A stretch of 55,939 nucleotides of DNA, from positions 1-55,939 of the forward strand of contig LJNK01000040.1 in NCBI GenBank assembly GCA_001303025.1. Direction: 5' to 3'. A program made the position numbers and the translations under genes. Positions 17,787 through 26,445 of this stretch are shown here, piece by piece (position 1 is the stretch's first letter; each line of letters opens with the position of its first letter). This stretch comes from Deltaproteobacteria bacterium SG8_13 (GTDB lineage: Bacteria; Desulfobacterota; Desulfobacteria; Desulfobacterales; SG8-13). The notes under the pieces are model-generated. The model made no database searches. It saw only the letters and a list, made by a program, of their open reading frames with translations, and was not told where the DNA came from.

Positions 17787-18272
17787 TTATTCCAAATCGG
17801 CACCGAGCAGGTCATATTTGCCGGCTGTTTTCAGCAAAACAGGGGTTGTCAGCAAGATCAGGATGTTTCCGATCGGACCGTTGAAAACCAACAAAACGGC
17901 TGCAAGCCCCCAGAAACCGCCGCCGGCGACAAAGCGCCATGCGCTTGGAAAAACGATGAAAAACGCAAGATCGGCAATGGCGGCAATCATCAATCCCCAG
18001 GCAGCCCATCTGCGAAGGTTCCACACCCCGATGCCCAGCAGCAGGAAGGGGATCATGGCAACCAGAAATTTGGCGGCCAAATACCCTGCCAGCGGGCCGG
18101 GCACCACCGGATCGGTGGAGAGCCACAAAAGCGCTTTGATAACGGCGAGCCATCCCGCAGCCCAAATCTGCCATGGGAATTCGGGCTCCATCCTCCAATT
18201 CGGCAAAAAGTGGAACCGAGGCAGGTCGAGGCCGCTGTTGGCATCCGCGGACTGCGGGTTGTCCGTGCTCAT
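17787..18272 (-). CDS. Predicted four-helix membrane protein
   Basis: A 161-residue protein with about 45 polar N-terminal residues and four hydrophobic segments: WAAGWLAVIKALLWL, FLVAMIPFLLLGIGVW, AWGLMIAAIADLAFFIVF and GFWGLAAVLLVFNGPIGNILI. No family recognised. It lies between gapA and tpiA on the same strand, the position held by pgk in many bacteria, and is probably co-transcribed with both. Confidence 0.75.
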   Translation of the reverse strand: MSTDNPQSADANSGLDLPRFHFLPNWRMEPEFPWQIWAAGWLAVIKALLWLSTDPVVPGPLAGYLAAKFLVAMIPFLLLGIGVWNLRRWAAWGLMIAAIADLAFFIVFPSAWRFVAGGGFWGLAAVLLVFNGPIGNILILLTTPVLLKTAGKYDLLGADLE

Positions 18273-18332
18273 ATCAAAAAAACCCTGCGTAGTGTGCGCA
18301 TCGGTGGCGTTGTTGGCAAGGCCGTTGCGGCG

Positions 18333-19337
18333 TCACATCTGTGCCCCCACCATGGCTGCCAGATCCACCATGCGGTGCGAATATCCCGTTTCGTTGTCAT
18401 ACCAGGCAAGCACCTTTACCATGTCCCCGGTAACATAGGTGGTCGGTGCGTCAACGATGGACGAAAAGGTCGAGCCGTTGTAGTCCGTCGATACCAGCGG
18501 CAGGTCGCTGTAAGCGAGAATCCCCGCCAACGATTCCTCGGAAGCCTGCTTGAGTGCAGAGTTGATATCGGATACAGTAACCCCTTCTTTTTCAACCCGT
18601 GCAACAAAATCGACGATGGACACGTTGGGCGTCGGAACCCGAATCGCCAATCCGTTCAGGCGGCCTTCCAATTCAGGCAGAACCAGTGAAACCGCTCTGG
18701 CGGCACCGGTTGTGGTCGGGATCATGGAAAGCGCCGCTGCCCTGGCTCTGCGCAAATCGCGATGGGGGAAGTCAAGCAGTCGTTGATCACCGGTGTAGGC
18801 GTGAATGGTGGTCATCAAGCCGGAGCGCACACCGAAATTTTCCAGCAGAACCTTGGCTACCGGTGCCAGGCAATTGGTTGTGCAGGAGGCGTTTGAAATG
18901 ATGTGATGCTGCCCCGGATCGTACCGGTTGGAATTCACGCCCAGCACGAGGGTGATATCCGGGTCTTTGGCCGGTGCCGAAATGATCACCTTGCGCGCAC
19001 CTGCCGTCAGATGTTTGGCCGCGCTGTCACGGTCCCGAAACAGGCCGGTGCATTCGGCAACAATCTGCACACCGAAATCATTCCACCGCAGCTGTTCCGG
19101 ATCTTTAATGGATGTGATCGAAACCCACTTGCCGCCGATTTCTATCGCGTCTTCTTTTGCTGCGACTTCCTGGCCCAGAGTCCCGTGCACCGAATCGTAT
19201 TTGAGCAAGTGGGCCATCGTTGCCGAATCTGTAAGGTCGTTGATTGCCACCACTTCCACATCAGGATGCCGCAGGGCTGCCCTGAACACCATACGGCCGA
19301 TCCTGCCGAAACCGTTAATTCCAACTTTGACGCTCAT
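18333..19337 (-). CDS. gapA: Glyceraldehyde-3-phosphate dehydrogenase, type I
   Basis: A 334-residue enzyme oxidising glyceraldehyde 3-phosphate with phosphate to 1,3-bisphosphoglycerate. The NAD-binding start VGINGFGRIGRMVFRA is followed by Asp (INDL), which favours NAD over NADP. The catalytic Cys is in SNASCTTNCLAPVAK, with the paired His in IHAYTGDQ, and the C-terminal WYDNETGYSHRM is intact. The ATG at 19337 has AGGAGG just upstream. It heads a minus-strand group with the membrane protein, tpiA and secG; pgk is absent from the window. Confidence 0.97.
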   Translation of the reverse strand: MSVKVGINGFGRIGRMVFRAALRHPDVEVVAINDLTDSATMAHLLKYDSVHGTLGQEVAAKEDAIEIGGKWVSITSIKDPEQLRWNDFGVQIVAECTGLFRDRDSAAKHLTAGARKVIISAPAKDPDITLVLGVNSNRYDPGQHHIISNASCTTNCLAPVAKVLLENFGVRSGLMTTIHAYTGDQRLLDFPHRDLRRARAAALSMIPTTTGAARAVSLVLPELEGRLNGLAIRVPTPNVSIVDFVARVEKEGVTVSDINSALKQASEESLAGILAYSDLPLVSTDYNGSTFSSIVDAPTTYVTGDMVKVLAWYDNETGYSHRMVDLAAMVGAQM

Positions 19338-19410
19338 TTTGCCTCCTTGTATTGTTCGAGAAACCGCCCCTTGTTGAGGCGGCGACTTCCCGAGCAGAAT
19401 AGTTACATAA

Positions 19411-19866
19411 CTAAGACTCCAACAGTTTTGCCATCACCAGGGCATCTTCACCGGTGTCGGCGTAGTAGCGGCTCCTGGTTCCGATCTTACTGAAACCGAG
19501 TTTGACGTAGAGCCCGATTGCCGCCCGGTTGGTTGCCCTGACCTCCAGTACCATCCTTTCGAACCCCCGGCTGCGAGCCTTTTCGAAACATTGCCGCAGC
19601 GCCCAGGCGGCCACACCGCAGCGGCGCCATCGCGGAGCGACCGCTATCTTCAAAAGGTGCATTTCGCTGGACATAGCACGGACGAATAAATAGCCGATAA
19701 TGCGCCGGCTGCCGGGAGAAAGAACCGCATAGTGGACTGCGTCTCTGCAGGCGAACTCGTCTTCGAACGCTCGACGATTCCAGGGACGCTGAAAAGAGGC
19801 CTGTTCTATTTCCAGTACTTCATCGAGTTGTTCCGCTTTCAGCGTGGCAAACCACCACACCGTCAA
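19411..19866 (-). CDS. rimI: RimI-type N-acetyltransferase
   Basis: A 151-residue GNAT enzyme. The acetyl-CoA loop appears as VAPRWRRCGVAAWAL, a slight variant of the usual RxxGxG/A, followed by LEVRATNRAAIGLYVKLGF, the strand-helix that closes GNAT domains. RimI acetylates the N terminus of ribosomal protein S18 and sometimes other proteins. The TTG start at 19866 has GGAG six bases upstream and the gene begins 2 bases after the EIIA stop, so it is the last gene of the lpt-rpoN block. Confidence 0.85.
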   Translation of the reverse strand: MTVWWFATLKAEQLDEVLEIEQASFQRPWNRRAFEDEFACRDAVHYAVLSPGSRRIIGYLFVRAMSSEMHLLKIAVAPRWRRCGVAAWALRQCFEKARSRGFERMVLEVRATNRAAIGLYVKLGFSKIGTRSRYYADTGEDALVMAKLLES

Positions 19867-19868
19867 TG

Positions 19869-20282
19869 TCAGCTCCGTTTGTTACCCTTCAGAATACCGC
19901 TGGCCAGCGATATGCTCTTTTTTCCGGATGTCTCCAGCATTTTCGCCAACTCGCTCAGGTCGGTCTTCTTGCGGGAGTTCAAGGCTTTTATGAGAATCGG
20001 CAGATTTACGCCGGAAAGCACTTCGACCCGACCCTCTTCCAGAAAGGAGTAACTCAGGTTGCTGGGGGTGCCGCCGAACATATCGGTCAGGATGAGCACC
20101 CCCTCCTTTTGTTCCACCTTTTTGATTTCCTGAGAGATTTTTTCCCGCAGCAATTCAGCGCTTTCGTTCAAATCGATGGAAACCGCAACCGTTTTCTGCG
20201 GTTTGCTTCCGATGATCGAATACGCGGCGTCGATCAGCGCCTCGCCCAGTTGCCGGTGGGTTACAATAACGATTCCAATCAT
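19869..20282 (-). CDS. Mannose-family PTS EIIA protein
   Basis: A 137-residue cytosolic protein with the phosphoryl-accepting His at residue 9 (IVIVTHRQLGEALI), the LTDMFGGTPSN signature of the mannose-type EIIA fold and the SGVNLPIL segment. No EIIB, EIIC or EIID for sugar import is in the window, so a regulatory role alongside PtsN is likely, as in other Desulfobacterota and alphaproteobacteria where such proteins sit near rapZ. It lies 243 bases downstream of rapZ and is directly followed by rimI. Confidence 0.88.
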   Translation of the reverse strand: MIGIVIVTHRQLGEALIDAAYSIIGSKPQKTVAVSIDLNESAELLREKISQEIKKVEQKEGVLILTDMFGGTPSNLSYSFLEEGRVEVLSGVNLPILIKALNSRKKTDLSELAKMLETSGKKSISLASGILKGNKRS

Positions 20283-20525
20283 GATTCCCCGAAATTTGCC
20301 AGCCTGTGCAGAGCGAAATGGTATAGCCCTGCCGTTGTTTACTTGTTTGTTCGCTATCTACCTGGCGTCAAGGCGGCCGGTTGTTGCATCGTGCACCGCA
20401 GCTTTTGCCGCAAGCGGCATGTTCGCACCGCAATGACGCAAGTTCCCATACCAGCAAACAACGTTTTTTTTCAAGACGAAATTTTTTAACTGCCTTGCCG
20501 TGTTTGAAAGAAACGGGAAACGAAT

Positions 20526-21389
20526 CTACCGCTGGATATCCCGATGGGTGATTTCGACCTGCTTTCCGGTGTGCTGGATGTGCTCAAACAATGCCCGCGC
20601 CACAGCCACGGAGCGATGACGACCGCCGGTACAACCGACCGCAATGGTGAGATAGGCTTTGCCCTCTTTTTCATACAGCGGTATCAGAAAGTCGAGCAGG
20701 TTCATATATTGGTTCAAAAATAAGCGCGCCGGATCGTTTTGCAACACATAATTTCGGACCTGCCGGGATTCGCCGTCCATTTCCTTGAGCTCGGGCACAA
20801 AATACGGGTTTGACAGGAACCGGACGTCCACCATCAGGTCGGCGTCCAGGGGAATCCCGTAACGAAATCCAAAGGACTGAATATGAATGCGCAGCGGTGC
20901 GAACTTCGTCATCTTTTTGGCAATGGAGAAAACGGTGGATTTCAGATCGTGGACGTTAAAACGCGTCGTGTCGATCACCAGATCAGCCACTTTCCGCACT
21001 TCCGCCAGCAGCTGCTTTTCCACTCGAATGCCTTCCAGCAGGCTTTTCCCTTGGGCGACCGGATGGTGTCGGCGGGTCTGACTATAGCGCTGAATTAAAA
21101 CGTCCTCTTCGGCTTCCAGGTAGAGTAGCTGCAGGTGATGGCCCTTTCTGCGGGCGGCCGCGAACACACCGGCATAGCCTGTCAGAAAGGTTTTTTCCCG
21201 CAGGTCCATGACAAACACCAGACCGGCGATCTCGGATTCGCTTTCGAGCGGAAGTTCAAGGAAATCCGGCAGCAGCACCACCGGCATGTTGTCGACGCAA
21301 TAAAACCCGCAATCCTCGAAGGCCGCCAGAGTGGTGCTTTTACCGGATCCGGAAAGCCCGGTTATGATGATGATCTGATGCGTTTTCAC
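20526..21389 (-). CDS. rapZ: RapZ-type nucleotide-binding adaptor
   Basis: A 287-residue protein with Walker A GLSGSGKST at the N terminus, the conserved FEDCGFYCVDNMP, the RRHHPV segment and the C-terminal CTGGRHRSV motif. In enterobacteria RapZ senses glucosamine 6-phosphate and guides RNase E to the small RNA GlmZ; relatives in other groups bind ATP/GTP with less-defined roles. It follows ptsN by about 41 bases, in the usual rpoN-hpf-ptsN-rapZ order. Confidence 0.95.
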   Translation of the reverse strand: MKTHQIIIITGLSGSGKSTTLAAFEDCGFYCVDNMPVVLLPDFLELPLESESEIAGLVFVMDLREKTFLTGYAGVFAAARRKGHHLQLLYLEAEEDVLIQRYSQTRRHHPVAQGKSLLEGIRVEKQLLAEVRKVADLVIDTTRFNVHDLKSTVFSIAKKMTKFAPLRIHIQSFGFRYGIPLDADLMVDVRFLSNPYFVPELKEMDGESRQVRNYVLQNDPARLFLNQYMNLLDFLIPLYEKEGKAYLTIAVGCTGGRHRSVAVARALFEHIQHTGKQVEITHRDIQR

Positions 21390-21430
21390 CTGAGTTTTGC
21401 TTGATATGGGGTGAGAAGCCAGCCGATCGG

Positions 21431-21889
21431 TTAGAAATCCTCGTCTTCTTCGCCGATAACCGAATAGATCGCATCGCTGTCTTGCGCCTGCATCAGTTTT
21501 TCCCGAAATGCATCGTGCATCAGGATTTTCGAAATGCGAGCCAGAAGTTTCAAGTGCAGTTCGGGCGAATTTTCCGGTGTCGCCAGCAGAAAGAAGATGT
21601 GGGTGGGGCGTGCGTCCATGGATTCAAAGTCGATGCCATTGCGGCTCAGGCCGAATCCAATGACGGACGACTTCAGGAGTTTCATTTTTCCGTGGGGGAT
21701 TCCGATCCCGTTGCCGATGCCGGTGGTACAGAGTTCCTCCCGCTCCATCAGTACTTTCACCAGTTCATGCGATTTGACACCGGCAATTTCTGCAACCGGT
21801 CCGGCCAGCTCTTGCAGAACGCTCTCCTTGTCCTGTGCTTTCAGGTCGGCCAGAACCGCTTCTTTGGGCAAGAACTCTAGTAGTTTCAT
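21431..21889 (-). CDS. ptsN: Nitrogen-PTS EIIA protein PtsN
   Basis: A 152-residue EIIA-Ntr protein. The phospho-accepting His is in GIGIPHGKMKLL (about residue 66), with the TTGIGNG loop and FFLLATPENSPELHLKLLARI typical of the family. It takes phosphate from NPr/HPr and controls potassium, nitrogen and envelope functions through protein contact. The EI and HPr partners are not in the window. Gap to hpf is about 80 bases. Confidence 0.95.
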   Translation of the reverse strand: MKLLEFLPKEAVLADLKAQDKESVLQELAGPVAEIAGVKSHELVKVLMEREELCTTGIGNGIGIPHGKMKLLKSSVIGFGLSRNGIDFESMDARPTHIFFLLATPENSPELHLKLLARISKILMHDAFREKLMQAQDSDAIYSVIGEEDEDF

Positions 21890-21968
21890 ATTCGCTTCCG
21901 CTGTTAATGATCCGGTCGTACCGACGGGATATCCTGTCCTGGCCGCCCGGAATTATCTCCATCCCCCA

Positions 21969-22502
21969 TCAGCTGCTGGGTTGGATGAGACCGTAGTGTC
22001 CGTCCTTGCGCCGGTATAGGACATTTACTTTATCGGTCCGGGCATTGGTGAAGACCAGGAAGCTGTCAGTGAGCAGATCCATCTGCATGACCGCCTCGTC
22101 GACATCCATCGGCTTGTAGTCAATGTTTCGGATCATGACCTGCGGAGCCCGGTCGTCTCCCGGCCCCTCCATTTCAGTTCCGGGAATTTCCTTTATGCTT
22201 TGCTTGGAGCCGATTCTGCGTTCGCGGATTTTCTGTTTGTTTTTCTTGATTTGCTTTTCAAGCTTGTCCAGGGCCATGTCGATGGCAGAGTACATGTCGT
22301 TGATCTCTTCTCTGCCGTTTATGTTCAACCGGTCACCGGTGATACTGATCTCGGCGATGTGGCGGAATTTTTCTACAGACAGAACCACGCTGGCTTCCGC
22401 CGGGTTGTCGAGCAGCCGGTCGAAGCGATCGAGTTTTTCGGTTACATAGGCTTTCAATGGTTCGGATGGATCCAGATTCTTAAATGTCACCGATGTTTGC
22501 AT
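21969..22502 (-). CDS. hpf: Long-form ribosome hibernation promoting factor
   Basis: A 177-residue protein of the long HPF type. The N-terminal 100 residues form the ribosome-binding alpha/beta domain (VTEKLDRFDRLLDNPAEASV, and KKNKQKIRERR as the basic helix). A linker leads to the C-terminal dimerisation domain of about 55 residues (IRNIDYKPMDVDEAVMQMDL, FLVFTNARTDKVNVLYRRKD). Long HPF pairs 70S ribosomes into inactive 100S dimers. The ATG at 22502 has AAGGAG eight bases upstream, better than an in-frame GTG three codons earlier. It starts 12 bases after rpoN. Confidence 0.96.
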   Translation of the reverse strand: MQTSVTFKNLDPSEPLKAYVTEKLDRFDRLLDNPAEASVVLSVEKFRHIAEISITGDRLNINGREEINDMYSAIDMALDKLEKQIKKNKQKIRERRIGSKQSIKEIPGTEMEGPGDDRAPQVMIRNIDYKPMDVDEAVMQMDLLTDSFLVFTNARTDKVNVLYRRKDGHYGLIQPSS

Positions 22503-22514
22503 ACGCAACACTCC

Positions 22515-23948
22515 TTAAATTTGTTTGCGCTTGTTCGATGGCAGCACGTTCAACATTTCCCGATACTTGGCCACGGTTCTCCGGGCGATGTTGATTTGAT
22601 GCTCCTTTAGCAGTTTTGAGATTTTGTCGTCACTGAACGGTTTGCGCGGATCTTCATTGGCGATGATCTGTTTGATTAGTTCCTGCACGCTCACCGATGC
22701 GATCGCTCCGCCTTGGAACCGCTGAATCGAGCTGTTGAAGAAATACTTCAGCTCGAAGATCCCTTGGGGGGTGTACGCGTATTTGTTGGTGGTAACGCGG
22801 CTGATCGTCGATTCGTGCATGCTGATATCCTGGGCAACATCTCGCAAAACCATCGGTTTCAGATGAGCGATCCCTTTTTCGAAAAATTCCCGCTGGTAGT
22901 CGAGGATGCTTTCCATCACCCGGTATATGGTTTTCTGACGCTGGTGGATGCTTTTGATCAGCCAGGTGGCCGAACGGATCTTTTCCTGAATGTAATTCTC
23001 GGCATCACCGCCGAGTTTGCCGTCGGATCCGATCGTTTTCCGATAAAAAGAATTCACCCGGAGCTTGGGCATGCCGTCGTCATTGAGGTGGATAACGAAT
23101 TCGTCGTCGATTTTATATACAAAGATGTCCGGGGTGATATATTGGGGGGTGTCGTCTGAAAACTCGCGGCCGGGTCGAGGCTCCAGCCCTTTGATGATAT
23201 TGACCGCGGCGATTAGGTCATCCATGCTGATTTTCAGCGCGCGGCATATGGCCTTGTAGTTCTTTCTCTCCAGATCGCCCAGGTGGTTGGTGATTATCTC
23301 GGTGACCAGCGTGTCGTCGATTTCCCAATGTTTGGCCTGGATCAGCAGGCATTCTGTCAGATTGCGGGCGCACACCCCGATCGGATCGAAGGACTGCATC
23401 AGCTTCAGGACTCTTTCCACTTCTTCCAGTGGATGGTCGCCGGAGCCGGCAATCTCCTCCAAAGGTACATCCAGATAGCCGTCGCGGTTCAAGTTGCCGA
23501 CGATCTGGCTGCCGATCTGCTCTTCGGCTTCGGTCGGTGAGATCATCAACAGCTGCCACAGCAGGTGATCATCTAAAGATTCCTTGCGGGCAATGAAAGA
23601 GTCGTACTGGGGCGTCTCCCTGCTTTCGGTTTCGAAGTGCACCCGCCCCGGAGTGTTGTATTCATCCAGGTAGTTGCGCCAATCGATGTCGTCCCGGATT
23701 TTTTCTTCAATCCTGACTTCCCGTTCGGCGGAGTCACCGTCCGCGTTCTGGTTGACCGATTCGAGCAGCTGGTCTTCCGAGGCGGTCTCCTGAGTCTCCT
23801 CAAGCGCAGGGTTTTCCTCCAGTTCCTGACGGATGGTGTCCAGCAGCTCCAGTCGAGACAGCTGCAGCAGCCGGATCGCCATCTGCAGCTGTGGCGTCAT
23901 AATCAGCTGCTGGGTGAGCTTGAGTTGTTGTCGTAGTTCGAGCGCCAT
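22515..23948 (-). CDS. rpoN: RNA polymerase sigma-54 factor
   Basis: A 477-residue sigma factor. Region I is the Gln/Leu-rich start (LKLTQQLIMTPQLQMAIRLL). An acidic region II follows, then the core-binding domain (IGVCARNLTECLLIQA), the helix-turn-helix around SMHESTISRVTTNKY, and the RpoN box as RRTVAKYRE near the C terminus. Sigma-54 needs an AAA+ activator to open -24/-12 promoters. Its ATG is 2 bases after the lptB stop, a tight coupling common in proteobacteria. Confidence 0.97.
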   Translation of the reverse strand: MALELRQQLKLTQQLIMTPQLQMAIRLLQLSRLELLDTIRQELEENPALEETQETASEDQLLESVNQNADGDSAEREVRIEEKIRDDIDWRNYLDEYNTPGRVHFETESRETPQYDSFIARKESLDDHLLWQLLMISPTEAEEQIGSQIVGNLNRDGYLDVPLEEIAGSGDHPLEEVERVLKLMQSFDPIGVCARNLTECLLIQAKHWEIDDTLVTEIITNHLGDLERKNYKAICRALKISMDDLIAAVNIIKGLEPRPGREFSDDTPQYITPDIFVYKIDDEFVIHLNDDGMPKLRVNSFYRKTIGSDGKLGGDAENYIQEKIRSATWLIKSIHQRQKTIYRVMESILDYQREFFEKGIAHLKPMVLRDVAQDISMHESTISRVTTNKYAYTPQGIFELKYFFNSSIQRFQGGAIASVSVQELIKQIIANEDPRKPFSDDKISKLLKEHQINIARRTVAKYREMLNVLPSNKRKQI

Positions 23949-23950
23949 CG

Positions 23951-24673
23951 TTACATTCTAAAGTCGTTTCCCAGATAAATCTGCCGGGCCAGTTCGCTGG
24001 CGGTAATCTCTTCGGGGGTGCCGGAGACGATCACCTTGCCTTCGTTCAAAATATATGCGCTGTCGCAGGATTCAAGGGTTTCCCGGACATTGTGGTCGGA
24101 AATCAGAACCCCGATACCTCGCTTCCTAAGATGCCCGATTATGTTCTTAATGTCAATCACCGCCAGCGGGTCCACACCGGCAAAAGGTTCGTCAAGGAGC
24201 ATGAAGGATGGGCTGGTTGCCAGGGACCGGGAAATTTCGAGGCGCCGTTTTTCACCGCCCGACAAGACGGCCGCCTTTTGATCGGATAGCTGCTGTATGC
24301 CGAGTTCATGCAGCAGCTCTTCGGCGCGTTCCTCCTGCTCGGCTTTCGGCATAGAAAGGGTTTCCAGAATGGCCAGGATATTTTGTTTTACCGTCATTTT
24401 GCGAAAAATAGACGTCTCCTGTGACAGGTAGCCAATTCCTTTCCGAGCGCGCAGATACATCGGGTATTCGGTAATTTCTTCCCCGTCCAGGAAAACCTGG
24501 CCGGCGTCCGGTTGCAGCATTCCGACCGTCATGTAAAAGGTGGTGGTTTTTCCGGCGCCGTTGGGTCCGAGCAAACCGACCACGCTGCGACTGTCTACCT
24601 CAAGGGTTACGGAATCGACAACCTTCCTGCCGCCATAAGTCTTCACCAGGTTTTTCAGGCTCAGTACCGGCAT
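23951..24673 (-). CDS. lptB: LPS export ABC transporter ATPase LptB
   Basis: A 240-residue ATPase that powers LptBFGC, which pulls lipopolysaccharide from the inner membrane. Walker A is GLLGPNGAGKTTTFYM, the Q loop GYLSQETSIFRKMTV, the ABC signature LSGGEKRRLEISRSL, Walker B FMLLDEPFAGVDP and the switch His in ISDHNVRET. These match LptB closely. It lies between lptA and rpoN; lptF and lptG, the membrane partners, are not in the window. Confidence 0.97.
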   Translation of the reverse strand: MPVLSLKNLVKTYGGRKVVDSVTLEVDSRSVVGLLGPNGAGKTTTFYMTVGMLQPDAGQVFLDGEEITEYPMYLRARKGIGYLSQETSIFRKMTVKQNILAILETLSMPKAEQEERAEELLHELGIQQLSDQKAAVLSGGEKRRLEISRSLATSPSFMLLDEPFAGVDPLAVIDIKNIIGHLRKRGIGVLISDHNVRETLESCDSAYILNEGKVIVSGTPEEITASELARQIYLGNDFRM

Positions 24674-24860
24674 CGCGTGCTTATCTCGTCAGTCGCATTG
24701 GGGATCTGCAGGGTACGGCATGCGAATAAATGTGCCAGCCTGTCGGCACCCGAACACCCGGGTGCACACGAAAGGCCCATTTTCATGCAACGATCGATTC
24801 ATAAAAATCCTATCAATACCAGATTTGCATGGGTTATCCAACCAGTGAGTTCCAGCAACG

Positions 24861-25412
24861 TCATTTCTTCACCGAAGGTTCGAGCACTGCCTTGACGCGG
24901 TTTTCGCCGCTACTGGATACGGTCAACCGCTCTCCTTCCAGGTGCAGCACAATCTGCGATCCGGTGATGGAATTGCCCCCGCTGATCACCTGGGTGCCGG
25001 TACCGAGAAGTTCGATCGTTTGAGCCAGGCGGCTGTAAATTGCCTTGGGCGTTTTAGCAGACAGCTGTTCAGAGTGGATTCGTACGTTGCCTTCCGCTAT
25101 GACCCTTTCGATCGCCGATCTGCCGGGCAGCCCGGCTGCGCCGGCAGACGTGTTCGCACCATAAACCACCGTCAGACGATCGGCCTCGATGGTGCTGCTG
25201 TCGCGAACGACCTTGACGTTGCCGGTAAAGGTGGCCGTTCTGGCAGTCCGGTCCGAGACCAACCGATCGGCCGTAACGGTGACCTTCCGGTCAGACCGCA
25301 GAGAGTCGTCGCCCGTCTTGCCGCGCTGCGCTGCCGGCAGAACCGCGGCCGCACTTGACACCACGATTGCCAACGTCAATGCTTTGAACAGCTTACGGCG
25401 AAAAGTCCTCAA
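24861..25412 (-). CDS. lptA: LPS export periplasmic bridge protein LptA
   Basis: A 183-residue periplasmic protein with a signal peptide (LFKALTLAIVVSSAAAVLPA) and an OstA/LptA beta-jellyroll (VTADRLVSDRTARTATFTGN, IEADRLTVVYG, IAEGNVRIHSE). LptA oligomers carry LPS across the periplasm from LptC to LptD. I chose the TTG at 25412 because GGAG sits six bases upstream; a TTG nine codons earlier lacks one. The gene overlaps the lptC end by about 20 bases, suggesting coupled translation. 186 bases separate it from lptB. Confidence 0.88.
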   Translation of the reverse strand: MRTFRRKLFKALTLAIVVSSAAAVLPAAQRGKTGDDSLRSDRKVTVTADRLVSDRTARTATFTGNVKVVRDSSTIEADRLTVVYGANTSAGAAGLPGRSAIERVIAEGNVRIHSEQLSAKTPKAIYSRLAQTIELLGTGTQVISGGNSITGSQIVLHLEGERLTVSSSGENRVKAVLEPSVKK

Positions 25413-25965
25413 TGAATGCTCCGCTGATGTTGCCTTCAAAAATTGCCCGGTTCGTGTTCAGGTCCAGTTGCATCCGTTCGGCGGTCAATCGGTAAGAATC
25501 GCCTTTAATTTGGACCGGTGAAGGACTGTCCAGAATTCGCTGCTCGTGCCGGTACCGCAATTTCTCGGTGTTCAACAAGGCATCGTCGCTTTTCAGTTCG
25601 ACATTTCCCGTGATCTCGACATCTTTGGATTCGGTCAGCCATACGCCGCTGTCGGCTGTCAGGGTCAGATCCTGCCGGTCCTCGAGGTAAAAAGTCATCG
25701 ACAGTTTGGTGAGAATCACCCGTTTTTCCGCATTCAGGTAGCGCGCCGACGCCGCCTCCAGGCTCCATTCCTTTCGCCCGTCGCGGGTAGCCGTTTGGTG
25801 GATGTCGGCGATGGTAAGGTCGGCATCGGCAGGAATCGCAGAAACCAGATCCTGGACCTGGTCGGGATGGCGGCGATAATAGAGGAATACCGCGACAATG
25901 GTGGCGCAGCAGATGAATATCACCGCAATGATAAATATCTTTATTTTATGGGTCCGTTTTGCCAA
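25393..25965 (-). CDS. lptC: LPS export protein LptC
   Basis: A bitopic inner-membrane protein with basic residues and one N-terminal helix (IFIIAVIFICCATIVAVFLYY), then a periplasmic LptC beta fold (ADIHQTATRDGRKEWSLEA, LTLTADSGVWLTESKDVEITG). It receives LPS from LptBFG and hands it to LptA. The start is uncertain: no ATG or GTG with a ribosome site lies before the helix. The TTG at 25965 gives 190 residues, like E. coli LptC (191). A longer TTG at 26094 adds a non-conserved leader. No kdsC or kdsD precedes it. Confidence 0.8.
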   Translation of the reverse strand: MAKRTHKIKIFIIAVIFICCATIVAVFLYYRRHPDQVQDLVSAIPADADLTIADIHQTATRDGRKEWSLEAASARYLNAEKRVILTKLSMTFYLEDRQDLTLTADSGVWLTESKDVEITGNVELKSDDALLNTEKLRYRHEQRILDSPSPVQIKGDSYRLTAERMQLDLNTNRAIFEGNISGAFIEDFSP

Positions 25966-26309
25966 GGTGGTCAGGATAGCGAAGTGGCCAAGTGTATTCC
26001 GATCTTCAATGATGGGGCCCGGTGGGTTGTGAGCGCCGGTAGGTTGGGTCGGGCACCGCCAGCTGCATGCGCTCAGATCGATAACCTGCAGCAACGGTAA
26101 TGATAGCCCGCACCTGCTGAAAAGTCAAGAAACGAAAATCCGGATGTTGCACGCTCACTGGGTGGAAATCGATGACGGAAAATCGATAACCATCGGTTTC
26201 CCATATGCGGTGTGCGGCCGCACTGCCCCTATCGTCTCAATGCGCTGTTATTTCTCTTAATTTCACATCCGCCCTTATTTTCACGCAATGTTCAGGGAAA
26301 AAGTTTGCC

Positions 26310-26338
26310 TTGATTATGCTTTTCTTTGTTGTTATTAC
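26310..26338 (+). promoter_or_regulatory. Possible sigma-70 promoter for the DUF39 gene
   Basis: TTGATT at 26310-26315 and TATTAC at 26333-26338 are separated by exactly 17 bases in an AT-rich stretch. Each box matches consensus at four of six positions. Transcription would start near 26345 and include the hairpin at 26370-26400 in a leader of about 100 bases. Confidence 0.4.
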
Positions 26339-26369
26339 CATTTTCCGTCACAGCCGGAGGGAAAACCGA

Positions 26370-26400
26370 CCGGCACCGTCGCCTGTGATGAGGCGGCCGG
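26370..26400 (+). promoter_or_regulatory. GC-rich two-stem leader hairpin upstream of the DUF39 gene
   Basis: CCGGC (26370-26374) pairs with GCCGG (26396-26400), and inside it CGCCT (26380-26384) pairs with AGGCG (26391-26395) around loop GTGATG, leaving ACCGT as a one-sided bulge. It lies 45 bases before the start codon. I could not match it to a SAM or SAH riboswitch from memory; simple structure alone does not prove regulation. Confidence 0.35.
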
Positions 26401-26445
26401 CCCGCCGGTGGGTATTTCCGGCAGCTTCCCGCCGAGGATGCGCAG

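Larger units (their letters stand above)
25966..26445. other. Divergent control region of lptC and the DUF39 gene
   Basis: About 480 bases without a convincing gene, separating the minus-strand lpt-rpoN block from the plus-strand DUF39 gene. The first part may encode an extended LptC N terminus. The right part holds a promoter-like element (26310-26338) and a GC-rich leader hairpin (26370-26400) for the DUF39 gene. I did not find a consensus promoter for lptC. Confidence 0.45.
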
